This document shows, in pieces, positions 1 through 12,414 of a stretch of 64,000 nt of DNA. Below the pieces are notes generated by a model. The model made no database searches and was not told where the DNA came from. It was given only the letters and a program-made list of their open reading frames with translations. Source of the DNA: Aquibacillus kalidii (GTDB lineage Bacteria; Bacillota; Bacilli; Bacillales; Amphibacillaceae); the NCBI RefSeq assembly GCF_014280935.1, contig NZ_JACLZI010000044.1, forward strand, positions 1 to 64,000, written 5' to 3'. Both the position numbers and the translations under genes were made by a program. Each line of letters begins with the position of its first letter. Position 1 is the first letter of the stretch.

Positions 1-95
1 GCGTTCTTTGCGACCGAGGAGGCTGAGGCGTTGCCCACGGAAAGCAACTGCCCGGAGCGGAAATCAACGTCTCAACTTACTGGTGATTCTATACA
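1..95. repeat. Partial intergenic repeat of the GC-rich Bacillaceae type, cut by the window edge
   Basis: The first about 70 bases contain GCGACCGAGGAGGCT followed by CACGGAAAGC and GGAGCGGAAATCAACG. Similar blocks occur at 45891-45961 and, inverted, in 28981-29243. Its GC content is well above its surroundings. It is followed at about 79-92 by ACTGGTGATTCTAT, a string that also ends the 52-bp repeat array near 13198. Only the right half of the element is visible. No open reading frame is supported. Confidence 0.7.
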
Positions 96-131
96 AATTG
101 CGTCATAAGACACAATGGTTACGAATGATCC

Positions 132-1676
132 TTATTTTTTGTTTATAACTCTTAGCAATAACACAATGGCAATCGTTACGACAATTGCCGTAGCGAACGA
201 TAACACAACGTGATGTGATACTCCCATTACTACATAACCAACTGCTGATGCAATAGCACCGATAAAAGCATAAGGAAGCTGTGTCACAACATGGTCAATG
301 TGATTGGATCCAGCACCAGTTGATGACAAAATCGACGTATCAGATATTGGAGAACAATGGTCACCAAATACTGAACCAGCCAATACAGCTGCTAATGCAG
401 GTAATACAAGTTCAACATCTGTGATAGCAGCAACCTCTCCGGCTATTGGGAGCATTATGCCAAACGTTCCCCATGATGTTCCCGTTGCTAAAGCCATAAA
501 ACTTGCTACAACAAAGAATAATAATGGTAAATATGATGCATTTAATGCTGTATCATTTACTAATTGCGCTAAAAAGGTTCCTGTACCTAAGCTATCGATA
601 ATAGAACCTATCATCCACGCTAAAATCAATATATAGATTGCTGGTAGCATCGCTTTGATTCCTTCTAAAATAACTGTAAAAGAGGTAGCTTTTTGGTCAC
701 GTTGGATAATGAATAAAAAAAGTGCTATTACTACAGCTAATAATCCCCCAATAAAGAGTGAAAGGTTAACATTTGTGTTCTCAAAGATGGCAAGTATTGT
801 TACATTTCCTTTTATCTCCCGAATTCCAGTTATAATCATTGCAAGGATGGTACTAATTATTAGTGTGAAGATCGGTATCATTAAATGATGTATTTTTCCA
901 TTAGCATTAACCTCTATGCTATCTTTTAAATCTCCTGGAATATTACCTTTCTCAGGATCAAATAAATCTCCAGTCTTGATTGCTCTATCCTCGTGCTTTT
1001 TCATTGAACCAATATTAAAATCAAACACCGCTACAATAATAACCAACAAAATTGCAGCAAATGCATACAGATTCATTGGTATCATTCTTACAAATGCTTC
1101 TAGTGGTTGGTAGTCTGTAATACCTTCTGCAGCTAATATAGCACCAATTGTTCCAATGATATATGCTCCCCAACTAGAGATTGGTGAAATAACTGTAATT
1201 GGTGCAGAAGTTGAATCGATGAAATAGGCTAATTTAGCCCGTGATATTTTATGGCGATCTGTAACTGGTCGAGCAACTTGTCCAACAGCAAGACTATTAA
1301 AATAATCATCAATAAAAATGATAATCCCTAAAAATATTGGTAATAATTGTGCCCCTTTCCTCGTCTGTACCTTTTGGATGGCCCATTCACCAAATGCTCG
1401 ACTTCCACCCGAAGCAGAAAGGAATGCGGTTATTATTCCTAATAACAATAAGAATGAAAGTAGATAGATATTTCCAATATTCAGCTCATTCTCATCAATA
1501 AATATTGCCAAGAAAACTGCTCCCACTTCCTTTGCTGCTAACCACAAATTAAAGTCGTGTAGTAATATTGCACCAACTAAAACTCCTAGCCCTAATGAAA
1601 GTAAAACTTTTCTTGTAACAAGTACAAGAATCAGCATTAATACAGCTGGTAATAAAGAATAAAAACTATTTTCCAT
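132..1676 (-). CDS. NhaC-family antiporter, predicted lysine transporter (LysW-type)
   Basis: Polytopic membrane protein of about 514 residues with roughly a dozen hydrophobic segments. It has the NhaC-family Asp-rich and Ser/Thr-Gly-rich motifs IFIDDYFNSL, SPISSWGAY, TGTSWGTFG and GDHCSPISDTS. The start is taken at 1676 because AAGGAGG lies seven bases upstream; an in-frame ATG at 1724 has no ribosome-binding site. Family members exchange Na+ or H+ for an organic or inorganic ion. The leader is a lysine riboswitch (1911-2090), so lysine is the likely substrate; NhaC-like genes under L-boxes have been named lysW. The substrate is inferred from regulation only. The gene stands alone, with yunB upstream on the same strand. 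Confidence 0.85.
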   Translation of the reverse strand: MENSFYSLLPAVLMLILVLVTRKVLLSLGLGVLVGAILLHDFNLWLAAKEVGAVFLAIFIDENELNIGNIYLLSFLLLLGIITAFLSASGGSRAFGEWAIQKVQTRKGAQLLPIFLGIIIFIDDYFNSLAVGQVARPVTDRHKISRAKLAYFIDSTSAPITVISPISSWGAYIIGTIGAILAAEGITDYQPLEAFVRMIPMNLYAFAAILLVIIVAVFDFNIGSMKKHEDRAIKTGDLFDPEKGNIPGDLKDSIEVNANGKIHHLMIPIFTLIISTILAMIITGIREIKGNVTILAIFENTNVNLSLFIGGLLAVVIALFLFIIQRDQKATSFTVILEGIKAMLPAIYILILAWMIGSIIDSLGTGTFLAQLVNDTALNASYLPLLFFVVASFMALATGTSWGTFGIMLPIAGEVAAITDVELVLPALAAVLAGSVFGDHCSPISDTSILSSTGAGSNHIDHVVTQLPYAFIGAIASAVGYVVMGVSHHVVLSFATAIVVTIAIVLLLRVINKK

Positions 1677-1827
1677 TATGTTTCCTCCTTGAGACTTTTT
1701 TCTAGAACAAACAGCTACATCCATTTATTGATGAGAGTAAAGAAACATCCTGAAAATATAATGCCAACTCCTAGCTTAAAAGTTGCGCTTTTAGACAGAG
1801 GCTTTAAAAGATAATTTAAACAACACA

Positions 1828-1869
1828 AATAAGGACAGCAATAGAAAATAACCTATCACTGTCCTTATT
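1828..1869 (-). terminator. Expression-platform terminator of the lysine riboswitch
   Basis: On the minus strand an 11-bp perfect stem, AATAAGGACAG with CTGTCCTTATT, closes a 20-base loop and is followed by TGTGTTGTTT. It lies about 40 bases after the aptamer and about 140 bases before the ribosome-binding site of the transporter gene. Confidence 0.8.
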
Positions 1870-1910
1870 ATTATTTTGACGATAATATTAAGTATTCTGT
1901 GTGTTATCCT

Positions 1911-2090
1911 CCATCGATCAGTAGCTCCTCATGTCCATTACAGGCATGACAGTATAATCCCTATTAGAAACTATACCAGCAGTAAAGTGTTTGACGACAC
2001 TGTACGCTTCGGCAACTAGCCCTTTTTATAATCATCATCGCAGTCATTCTCCGATTATTTACTCATGCTAATTGCACCTCTACCTCATCG
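1911..2090 (-). ncRNA. Lysine riboswitch (L-box) aptamer
   Basis: Read on the minus strand, the leader contains the L-box landmarks in order: GATGAGGTAGAGGTGC, GCATGAGTAA, AAAGGGCTAGTTGCCGAAGC, GCTGGTATAG, ACTGTCATG and GGAGCTAC. The ends CGATGAGGTAG and CTACTGATCG can pair as P1. A terminator hairpin follows at 1828-1869. Lysine binding should favour termination and switch off the NhaC-type gene that follows. Confidence 0.93.
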
Positions 2091-2143
2091 TATGACAAGG
2101 TTCGACTATTCAGTTCATTGATTATTTTATCAGCAGACTATCA

Positions 2144-2938
2144 TTATGGCAAGGGGTCTAGTGGAATGGAAACATCTGGGCTGCTTTGACCCTCTCCACC
2201 GCCTTGACCATCAAAGAAATAGTCAGGTACTTCACCTGGATGCCATAGCCTTGTAACCGGAATGTCTTGTGTAAATTTTGCCGGTTCCGATGCAAAAGGA
2301 ATCACAACCGTTGCCTCAACTTCAACATGTACCTGTACAATGATATATCCCCCATTCACTCCAACAGGCTCAAACTTACCCTGTACCTCCGTAGAAGCAT
2401 ATCCGGAGATATCTAAATTTACAGGTATTTTAGGACCAAGATTAGCTAATAAGGGAATTCCCATTGCTTGCCCTAAAGGTATTTCTAATAGTGGGCCTTC
2501 TTTTACTGATTCAATTGCAGAAGTTTCTTCATTTTCTAATTCCACATCTAAAGTAGTACCAGGATCTGGTCTTATCCCTTTTTCAATTTGGGAAAGATAG
2601 TTCTGTAATCTGTATTGGACATTTCTTTGAACCCGATTTTCAACAACAGTATTAAACATGTAATTTACTGGGTCTCCTTGGTCATTGTACTTTACTTTGA
2701 CAAGTTCATTGCTTAAATCCTCAGATATTTTCTTACTCACCGCTATACCCATCGCTTCATTAACGATTTCATTTGTTTCATATCTTGCAATAGTTAACAT
2801 CACTGGTTTTATTTTTTCATTAACTATTAGAATACTAGTTAGTGTAAAGATCATAAAAAGAAACAAAGAAATAACAATAATATGCCTTGTAGGAGGCGGT
2901 TTTAATGGCCGTCTTTTAATAACAGGTCTCTTTTTCAT
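2144..2938 (-). CDS. yunB: Sporulation protein YunB
   Basis: 264 residues, close to the usual length of YunB. A basic, proline-rich N-terminus (MKKRPVIKRRPLKPPP) precedes one membrane segment at about residues 20-43; the rest is predicted to lie outside the membrane. The ATG follows AAGGGGG at good spacing. YunB is a sporulation protein under sigma-E control in B. subtilis; its molecular role is not settled. A possible sigma-E -10 element (CATATTGT) lies just upstream on the minus strand. The HD-GYP gene ends 55 bases upstream. In B. subtilis yunB is also next to yunC, yunD and yunE, as here apart from the inserted HD-GYP gene. Confidence 0.88.
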   Translation of the reverse strand: MKKRPVIKRRPLKPPPTRHIIVISLFLFMIFTLTSILIVNEKIKPVMLTIARYETNEIVNEAMGIAVSKKISEDLSNELVKVKYNDQGDPVNYMFNTVVENRVQRNVQYRLQNYLSQIEKGIRPDPGTTLDVELENEETSAIESVKEGPLLEIPLGQAMGIPLLANLGPKIPVNLDISGYASTEVQGKFEPVGVNGGYIIVQVHVEVEATVVIPFASEPAKFTQDIPVTRLWHPGEVPDYFFDGQGGGEGQSSPDVSIPLDPLP

Positions 2939-2993
2939 GAAAATACCCCCTTATCACACAATATGCATGTGAAAAGAGGGATAGACTTGTATA

Positions 2994-4091
2994 TTAGACT
3001 TTATTTCCAGAAGCTATATCACAGTTAGTAATCATTAAGTTTAAGTGTGTCGCTAAATCTATATCATGAGGACTAACCTGTTCGCCATTCTCTTCCATGA
3101 TTCTAACCACAGGTCGGTCATTTAAGTTCTTATTTTGCCTTACAACTATTCCTGTACTGCCATTACTTAAATCAACTGATATACCATTTGGATAAATGGC
3201 AACTGTTTTCCTGAATGCTTCCAACATTTTCGTATCGAATAATGTTCCAGAGCCCGCATATAAGATTTCTAGTCCCTCATGTGGCAGCATTGCATCCCGA
3301 TATACTCTATTACTTGTTACCGCATCAAACACATCTGCAATTGCCATTAACTTACCGTATGGATGAATATCCTTATCTGTCAACCCACGCGGATAACCTG
3401 ATCCATCTAAACGCTCATGATGTTGAAATGCACAATGTGCAACAAGTAAAGGGATATTTGATGATTTTCTTAAGAAATTAAATCCTTCTTCAGAATGGGA
3501 TTTTATAATATCAAATTCATGATTGGTTAAACGTGCTGTCTTGTTTAAAATCGGTTCAGGGATAAAAACTTTTCCGACATCATGAAGCATTGCACCTAGT
3601 CCAATTTGATGTATCTGTTTGTTAGGTAGACCCAATTCAGTCGCAAGTGCTAGCGAATATATGGTAACATTAATGGAATGAGAGAATATATAGTCATCAC
3701 TAATAAGAATGTCAGAAAGAATCGATAACACTTCATCCCGGTTTTTAACCTCGCTAACAATATTGCTGACCATTTCCGTCATCTTTGTGCCTGTTTTCTC
3801 TAATAAATAGCCATTGCTTTTAACTTTATTATCTTGAAAATCTTTAAACGATGTTTTTACCATTTGAATTGCTTCTATTCTAAGCTCTTCAGAAATAGGA
3901 GGGTTAACAATAATATCTTCAGTGAAGGCATCCTTAATATAGACATAGGTTATGCCCAACTGATGAAGACGTTTTAACATTCTCTTCGTAAGTTTTATGT
4001 CTTTTTTTATAAGAACTTGTCCATTATCACTATAAATGGTCTTAGCAAGTTCGGTTCCCTCAGTAATGGATTTAGTAGCAACTAGTTTCAT
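2994..4091 (-). CDS. HD-GYP domain protein, probable cyclic-di-GMP phosphodiesterase
   Basis: 365 residues. An N-terminal region of about 120 residues without a recognised fold is followed by an HD-GYP domain at about 125-300. The metal-binding HD appears in MLHDVGKVF, followed by FQHHERLDGSGYPRGL, which holds the HHE and GYP signatures. The family hydrolyses c-di-GMP to pGpG or GMP. No membrane segment or receiver domain is visible, so it should be cytosolic. The start has AGGAGA at good spacing. A near-perfect dyad at 4171-4210 sits 80-120 bases upstream and may be an operator. A c-di-GMP riboswitch lies elsewhere in the window (about 41 kb), so the organism clearly uses this nucleotide. 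Confidence 0.88.
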   Translation of the reverse strand: MKLVATKSITEGTELAKTIYSDNGQVLIKKDIKLTKRMLKRLHQLGITYVYIKDAFTEDIIVNPPISEELRIEAIQMVKTSFKDFQDNKVKSNGYLLEKTGTKMTEMVSNIVSEVKNRDEVLSILSDILISDDYIFSHSINVTIYSLALATELGLPNKQIHQIGLGAMLHDVGKVFIPEPILNKTARLTNHEFDIIKSHSEEGFNFLRKSSNIPLLVAHCAFQHHERLDGSGYPRGLTDKDIHPYGKLMAIADVFDAVTSNRVYRDAMLPHEGLEILYAGSGTLFDTKMLEAFRKTVAIYPNGISVDLSNGSTGIVVRQNKNLNDRPVVRIMEENGEQVSPHDIDLATHLNLMITNCDIASGNKV

Positions 4092-4170
4092 ATTGTTCTC
4101 CTATAAAAAATGATATCGTTCGACACCTTAACTTAAATATTACCAAACTTTTTAACATGATGCTACAAAA

Positions 4171-4210
4171 TACTTTAATATAGCTAATAGAACTATGCTA
4201 TATTTTAGTA
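4171..4210. promoter_or_regulatory. Dyad-symmetric candidate operator upstream of the HD-GYP gene
   Basis: TACTTTAATATAGC (4171-4184) and GCTATATTTTAGTA (4197-4210) are inverted repeats matching at 12 of 14 positions around a 12-base spacer. It lies between the yunC terminator and the HD-GYP gene. The regulator is unknown. Confidence 0.4.
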
Positions 4211-4244
4211 AAATTATACTAATTCGCCTTCACTATAATATTTA

Positions 4245-4275
4245 AAATGGATTACCCATAATAGGTAATCCATTT
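4245..4275 (-). terminator. Rho-independent terminator after yunC
   Basis: Perfect 12-bp stem AAATGGATTACC / GGTAATCCATTT with a 7-base loop, followed on the minus strand by TTTTAAATATT. It lies just after the yunC stop codon and closes the yunEDC transcript. Confidence 0.85.
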
Positions 4276-4283
4276 GTATAACC

Positions 4284-4589
4284 TTATTCTGCAATTTTTA
4301 GAAGAGCCTCTTTCGCTGACATACCTTCCTGCCAACCTTTGTTTTCCGCTTCTTTCGTCACTTTATCAAGAGGCGCATCTAATAATTGGTCGATTGTTTT
4401 TACTCCAGTTGCACGGGCAGCTACTATTTTTCTTTCTGCTAATTTATCGTTCAATAAGTCAACATCTAATGCCCCGCACATAATGTATCCAACTTCATTA
4501 GAAATCACTAATAAATTCGTTTTAGGTAATTCTACTCGAATTGCTGTAAAAGGATGGTTCTCAATAATTAAAGGTTTTACTGAAATCAT
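4284..4589 (-). CDS. yunC: DUF1805 protein YunC
   Basis: 101 residues, the full usual length of the DUF1805/YunC family. It contains VGYIMCGALDVDLLN followed by AARATGVKTIDQLL, both typical of the family, whose biochemical function is unknown. No signal peptide or membrane segment is visible. It is the last gene of a minus-strand group yunE-yunD-yunC, 67 bases after yunD, and is followed by a strong terminator. A GA-rich ribosome-binding site precedes the ATG. Confidence 0.85.
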   Translation of the reverse strand: MISVKPLIIENHPFTAIRVELPKTNLLVISNEVGYIMCGALDVDLLNDKLAERKIVAARATGVKTIDQLLDAPLDKVTKEAENKGWQEGMSAKEALLKIAE

Positions 4590-4656
4590 GATTCATCCAC
4601 TCCCCTCTCTCCCTAACAATATATGGTGAGATAAGGGCGAATGTGCATCATTTCTC

Positions 4657-6045
4657 TTAAAATTTCGTTTTTAAGGCGTGAACTAATAAATCCCTTAAAA
4701 ATTCTGGCATGAAAAAATGTTTTTTCTTGGCGCGAGAAATTTCAGGTAATAGCTGGCCAAAGGTAAACATATCAGCAGTTGCAACACGATAGGTTTTGTT
4801 TCTATCTAATAATTTCCCACCCATCCTTATACTTCCTACCCGGTATTCTCCGTGTTGGTGTTCTAACTCAACATCAAGACCCGCAAAAACCATTTTACCG
4901 ATAACTGTTCCTCTAAATCCAAAACCTTTTAATTCTAATTCCATTAATGATTTAGTCAATGAACCACGAATTACCTCTGCTAGTTCATTTCCATTTAAGT
5001 CTACCGTACACGGATTAATTGGATGTGGACAAATCCGATGAATGTCACGATAACTAACATCACCAGCATCTAATGTCTCTAATAACAATCCTGCATTTAA
5101 CATTGCACAATCCGAATTCGTCCATTCCATTAAAGTATCCACTAACATAGTCATTAGTTTTGTCGATTGGAACCAATTAACTTCTAAAGGTTCTGTTAGC
5201 GTTACAACAGTCTCACCTAAAATTTGATCCGCTTGTTTTTGATATTCATCTAATTTTACTCCGGTCATACTATCCCGATCAACGTGCTCTATATTCGTGA
5301 CATAGCCTTCCTTTTGAACTAATTTGTTTCGATAATGATCCCAAGTTAATATTACTTCCCCAACGTTAGTCCCATGCTTGCCTGCCGCAGTAAGTAAAGT
5401 TTTATTAACATATTCTCCGGTTCGAAATAAGTGGTGGGTATGGCCACCTATTATCACATCAATGTCAGGGTACCTTCTTGCGATTTCTTCATCTTCATTG
5501 ATACCTAGATGTGATAACAAAATGACAATGTCACAGTTATTAGCTATTCGATCTATATGTCTGTCTAAGTATTCGTAAGGTGAGGTTACATTCCAACCTA
5601 GGAGATTATAAAAAGCATTAAATGGAGCTGTTAAACCAATAAATCCAATTTTTATTCCACTATCTGTTATGGAATAATAACTATCTTTTAACCAACTTGG
5701 ATTATCCTTATTTACCGACTGTAAATTACCACAAACTAATTGGAAACTTGCATGATCATAGAGGTGATAAAGATCGTCATAATCTAATGTTATTCCTTCA
5801 TTATTCCCGATTGTCGCTATGTCATAATTAGCATGATTTAATAATTCAACATTTGCTTTTCCCATAAACGCTTCGGAAATAGAATGGGAACGATCCACAT
5901 GATCACCAATATCCAAAAACCAACTTGCCTGCTTTGCAGCTTTTCTTTGTTCTTTTTTCTGATTGAAATAACTTACTATTTTACTCCAATTTTCAAAATG
6001 GCTATGTAGATCATTTGTATAGTAAAAAAATATTTTTTCTTCCAT
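4657..6045 (-). CDS. yunD: Metallophosphoesterase, 5'-nucleotidase/UshA-like (YunD)
   Basis: 462 residues. The calcineurin-like metallophosphoesterase domain (about 1-230) shows its metal motifs in order: TNDLHSH, DIGDHVDRS, GNNEG, LSHLG and GGHTHHLF. A C-terminal 5'-nucleotidase domain follows (about 270-440). No signal peptide or wall anchor is visible, unlike secreted 5'-nucleotidases, so it probably acts in the cytosol. The substrate is not defined by sequence. It follows yunE after only 12 bases, so the two are probably co-transcribed. The start has GGGAGT upstream. Confidence 0.87.
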   Translation of the reverse strand: MEEKIFFYYTNDLHSHFENWSKIVSYFNQKKEQRKAAKQASWFLDIGDHVDRSHSISEAFMGKANVELLNHANYDIATIGNNEGITLDYDDLYHLYDHASFQLVCGNLQSVNKDNPSWLKDSYYSITDSGIKIGFIGLTAPFNAFYNLLGWNVTSPYEYLDRHIDRIANNCDIVILLSHLGINEDEEIARRYPDIDVIIGGHTHHLFRTGEYVNKTLLTAAGKHGTNVGEVILTWDHYRNKLVQKEGYVTNIEHVDRDSMTGVKLDEYQKQADQILGETVVTLTEPLEVNWFQSTKLMTMLVDTLMEWTNSDCAMLNAGLLLETLDAGDVSYRDIHRICPHPINPCTVDLNGNELAEVIRGSLTKSLMELELKGFGFRGTVIGKMVFAGLDVELEHQHGEYRVGSIRMGGKLLDRNKTYRVATADMFTFGQLLPEISRAKKKHFFMPEFLRDLLVHALKTKF

Positions 6046-6057
6046 AGAATAACTCCC

Positions 6058-6885
6058 TTATCCAATCCCTTGCCAAATTAAACGAAACCCAATAATAAGT
6101 AATAAGATTTTAAGTAACCATTCTACAGTAGGTCCAGAAAGACGTTGATTTATTTTTGCCCCAACAATTCCCCCTATAAAAGCACCTGGTATAAACAACC
6201 AAACATACTCCCATGTAATATGGCCTAGATAAAAGTGTGTTACGGAACTAAATACGCTTAAAAATAAAATCATAAACATCGAAGTTGCTGTCGCAATATG
6301 AGCTGGAAAACCAAAAAATAAAATCATTACCGGTACCGTTAATGATCCTCCACCAATTCCAAAGAAACCTGACAAACAGCCTACTAAAAAGGCGACAATA
6401 AAGACATAGATTGGTGAGAAAGAGTAAGTATAAACTTTATTATTTATTACTTTTTCTCGATAGATTCTCCATTTTTTACTAGTTGGGTGTTCATTACTAA
6501 CTTTCTTATTTCTTTTTATAAAAAATAACATAAATAACATGATCATTAGGATGCCAAAATAGATGGAAAACGAATCCGTATTCACATATTGATTAGAGAA
6601 AGATCCTATAATCCCCCCAGGAATGCCACCAATTACAAATAAAAAAGCACTCTTATAATCAATTCTCTGTTTCCTAGAATATGTAATGCTTGAGGATAAT
6701 GCAGTGAAAATCATAATGATTAGAGAAAGACCGACTATCTGATGAGCGCTCGCCCAACTAAAGCTGTCATTGTATTCGTAGAGCACAAGCAATATAGGTA
6801 CTAATATTACGCCTCCACCTAACCCAACAATACTTCCAACTAAAGCTGAAGCAAACCCTACGGTTATACATATGAGAAAAAACAA
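6058..6885 (-). CDS. yunE: TauE/SafE-family permease (YunE)
   Basis: Membrane protein of about 275 residues with eight or so hydrophobic segments. It contains the family's duplicated glycine-rich motifs GLGGGVILVP near the N-terminus and GIGGGSLTVPVM in the second half. A TTG at 6885 is preferred as start because AAGGGA lies seven bases upstream; a TTG eleven codons earlier has no such site. The family is proposed to move sulfite, sulfonates or other small organic anions; the substrate here is unknown. It heads the yunE-yunD-yunC group. The terminator of the suf operon lies 68 bases upstream. Confidence 0.85.
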   Translation of the reverse strand: MFFLICITVGFASALVGSIVGLGGGVILVPILLVLYEYNDSFSWASAHQIVGLSLIIMIFTALSSSITYSRKQRIDYKSAFLFVIGGIPGGIIGSFSNQYVNTDSFSIYFGILMIMLFMLFFIKRNKKVSNEHPTSKKWRIYREKVINNKVYTYSFSPIYVFIVAFLVGCLSGFFGIGGGSLTVPVMILFFGFPAHIATATSMFMILFLSVFSSVTHFYLGHITWEYVWLFIPGAFIGGIVGAKINQRLSGPTVEWLLKILLLIIGFRLIWQGIG

Positions 6886-6952
6886 GTAATATCCCTTCCG
6901 TTCTTGATTGACCGACAATTACGTCTGCATTTTATATTTATTTCTAAGAGAA

Positions 6953-6979
6953 AAGAGCCCGATAAAATACCGGGCTCTT
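6953..6979 (-). terminator. Rho-independent terminator of the suf operon
   Basis: AAGAGCCCG and CGGGCTCTT form a perfect 9-bp stem with a 9-base loop. Read on the minus strand it is followed by a T-rich tract. It lies 26 bases after the sufB stop codon. Confidence 0.9.
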
Positions 6980-7004
6980 TCTATTATAAATATAATATAG
7001 TTAA

Positions 7005-8402
7005 TTATCCAATAGAACCTTCCATTTCAAACTTGATCAGACGGTTCATTTCAACTGCATATTCCATTGGTAATTCTTTTGTGAATGGTTCAATGAATCC
7101 CATTACGATCATTTCAGTTGCTTCTTCTTCTGAAATACCGCGACTCATTAGGTAGAATAACTGCTCTTCAGATACTTTTGAAACTTTTGCTTCATGCTCT
7201 AATGAAATATTTTCATTGAAAATTTCATTATAAGGAATTGTGTCTGAAGTTGATTTGTTATCCATAATTAACGTATCACACTCGATATTTGCACGAGCTC
7301 CATCAGCTTTTCGACCAAAGTGAACAATTCCACGATACGTTACTTTACCACCATGTTTAGAAATAGATTTAGAAACAATGGTAGAAGATGTATTTGGTGC
7401 TAAGTGGTGCATTTTAGCCCCTGCATCTTGGTGTTGGCCTTTCCCAGCTAATGCAATAGAAAGTGTCATACCACGAGCGCCCTCACCTTTTAGGATAACT
7501 GCAGGGTACTTCATTGTAAGCTTAGAACCGATGTTACCATCAATCCATTCCATTGTAGCATTTTCATCACAAATCGCACGTTTGGTTACAAGGTTGTATA
7601 CGTTGTTCGCCCAGTTTTGGATAGTCGTATAACGGCAATAGCCACCTTTTTTAACAAAGATTTCAACTACTGCACTGTGTAGTGAGTTAGTCGTATAAAC
7701 TGGTGCTGTACACCCTTCTACATAGTGAACAGATGCGCCTTCATCGACAATAATTAGTGTTCTTTCAAACTGTCCCATATTTTCAGAATTAATACGGAAG
7801 TAAGCTTGAAGAGGCGTGTCTGCTTTTACTCCTTTTGGTACGTAAATGAAAGATCCACCAGACCAAACTGCAGAATTTAATGCCGAGAACTTATTGTCTG
7901 AAGAAGGAATTACTTTACCAAAGTATTCTTTGAAAAGATCTTCATTTTCTTTCAAGGCAGTATCCGTATCCTTGAAAACAATCCCCATTTTTTGTAAATC
8001 TTCTTTTAGATTGTGATAAACAACCTCTGATTCGTATTGTGCAGAAACACCAGCAAGGTATTTTTGTTCTGCTTCTGGAATTCCTAACTTATCAAACGTG
8101 TTTTTAATCTCTTCAGGGACTTCATCCCATGAACGCTCGGATCTTTCAGAAGGTTTAACGTAATACGTGATTTCGTCAAAATTAAGTTCTGCAAGATCAC
8201 CACCCCACTGTGGCATTGGTTTCTTATAGAACTGTTCAAGTGCCTTCAGGCGATAATCTAACATCCACTGTGGTTCTTCTTTCATACGTGAAATTTCTTC
8301 CACAATATTTTTTGTTAGTCCTTTTTCTGTACGGAAAATAGAAATATCTTTGTCGCGAAAACCATATTTATATTCTCCAACTTCAGGCGCTTTTTTCGCC
8401 AT
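7005..8402 (-). CDS. sufB: Fe-S cluster assembly scaffold protein SufB
   Basis: 465 residues, the usual SufB length. The C-terminal SufBD beta-helix core and the family motifs [20 protein letters not shown] and [10 protein letters not shown] are present. SufB, SufC and SufD form the complex on which Fe-S clusters are built in the cytosol. It is the last gene of sufC-sufD-sufS-sufU-sufB, the arrangement found in Firmicutes. The ATG has AGGAGG at ideal spacing. A clear terminator follows. Confidence 0.97.
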   Translation of the reverse strand: MAKKAPEVGEYKYGFRDKDISIFRTEKGLTKNIVEEISRMKEEPQWMLDYRLKALEQFYKKPMPQWGGDLAELNFDEITYYVKPSERSERSWDEVPEEIKNTFDKLGIPEAEQKYLAGVSAQYESEVVYHNLKEDLQKMGIVFKDTDTALKENEDLFKEYFGKVIPSSDNKFSALNSAVWSGGSFIYVPKGVKADTPLQAYFRINSENMGQFERTLIIVDEGASVHYVEGCTAPVYTTNSLHSAVVEIFVKKGGYCRYTTIQNWANNVYNLVTKRAICDENATMEWIDGNIGSKLTMKYPAVILKGEGARGMTLSIALAGKGQHQDAGAKMHHLAPNTSSTIVSKSISKHGGKVTYRGIVHFGRKADGARANIECDTLIMDNKSTSDTIPYNEIFNENISLEHEAKVSKVSEEQLFYLMSRGISEEEATEMIVMGFIEPFTKELPMEYAVEMNRLIKFEMEGSIG

Positions 8403-8460
8403 ATATAAAACCTCCTATATCAGGTTGAAAACCATTTTATCAGGTAAGCAAAATTTCATT

Positions 8461-11415
<2,955 letters not shown>

Positions 11416-11433
11416 ACAACCCCTCCTTACTGC

Positions 11434-12219
11434 TTACGCATTTTGCTCTACAGTTTCTTCTTCGATTCCAAGTTCTTTCTTAATCCAGTCGTAACCTTCA
11501 GCTTCTAAGCGTTGTGCAAGCTCTGGTCCACCAGATTTCACGACACGACCTTGCATCATTACATGAACATAGTCAGGAGTGATGTAATCTAATAAACGTT
11601 GATAGTGTGTGATCATTAGGCAACCAAATGTTTCACTACGTAATTTATTAATACCTTTAGATACTACTTTAAGTGCATCGATATCTAAACCAGAATCAAT
11701 CTCGTCCAAGATCCCAATTGCCGGTTTAAGCATCATTAATTGTAAAATCTCATTACGTTTCTTCTCCCCACCAGAGAACCCTTCGTTTAAGTAACGTTGA
11801 GCCATGTTTTTATCCATTTCTAGGTAATCCATTGATGCATCCATTTCCTTAATGAATTTCATTAGAGAAATTTCATCACCTTCTTCTCGACGAGCGTTTA
11901 TAGAAGAACGTAAGAAATCAGAGTTTGTAACACCACTAATCTCACTTGGGTATTGCATTGCTAAGAACAAACCAGCTTGAGCACGTTCGTCTACTTCCAT
12001 TTCTAATACATCTTCACCGTCTAAAAGAATAGAACCACTTGTTACTTCATATTTAGGGTGACCCATAATTGCTGAAGCCAATGTAGACTTACCAGTACCG
12101 TTTGGTCCCATTACTGCGTGGAATTCTCCACCTTTCACCGTAAGGTTTACACCCTTAAGGATTTCTTTATCGTCGATTGATACATGAAGATCTTTTATTT
12201 CTAATGTTGATCCTGCCAT
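11434..12219 (-). CDS. sufC: Fe-S assembly ATPase SufC
   Basis: 261 residues from the ATG at 12219, exactly the length usual in Bacillus; GGAGG lies upstream. A soluble ABC ATPase: Walker [10 protein letters not shown], signature [10 protein letters not shown], Walker [12 protein letters not shown], and the conserved switch histidine in MITHYQRLL. It drives conformational change in SufBD. First gene of the suf operon. The upstream region carries a possible promoter overlapped by a PerR/Fur-like box about 180 bases before the start. Confidence 0.97.
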   Translation of the reverse strand: MAGSTLEIKDLHVSIDDKEILKGVNLTVKGGEFHAVMGPNGTGKSTLASAIMGHPKYEVTSGSILLDGEDVLEMEVDERAQAGLFLAMQYPSEISGVTNSDFLRSSINARREEGDEISLMKFIKEMDASMDYLEMDKNMAQRYLNEGFSGGEKKRNEILQLMMLKPAIGILDEIDSGLDIDALKVVSKGINKLRSETFGCLMITHYQRLLDYITPDYVHVMMQGRVVKSGGPELAQRLEAEGYDWIKKELGIEEETVEQNA

Positions 12220-12399
12220 ATTTGATACCTCCAAAGACTTGTTTTTTATAAAGTGAAAACTTCCCCCATTTTAACTTTTCCAAAAACGAAGGCTAGTTAA
12301 CTTATCAGGGTGTGTTGGTCTATCGTACCATAATAATATATAATGGTTAACTGAACATATTACCTGATAATGGGATATTGAATTATATCCATTCTCATT

Positions 12400-12414
12400 T
12401 TATTCTCATTATAA
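12400..12414 (-). promoter_or_regulatory. PerR/Fur-like box before sufC
   Basis: Minus-strand TTATAATGAGAATAA matches the 7-1-7 PerR consensus TTATAATNATTATAA at 12 of 14 informative positions and overlaps the edge of the candidate -10 element. Fur and Zur consensus matches are poorer. Confidence 0.35.
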
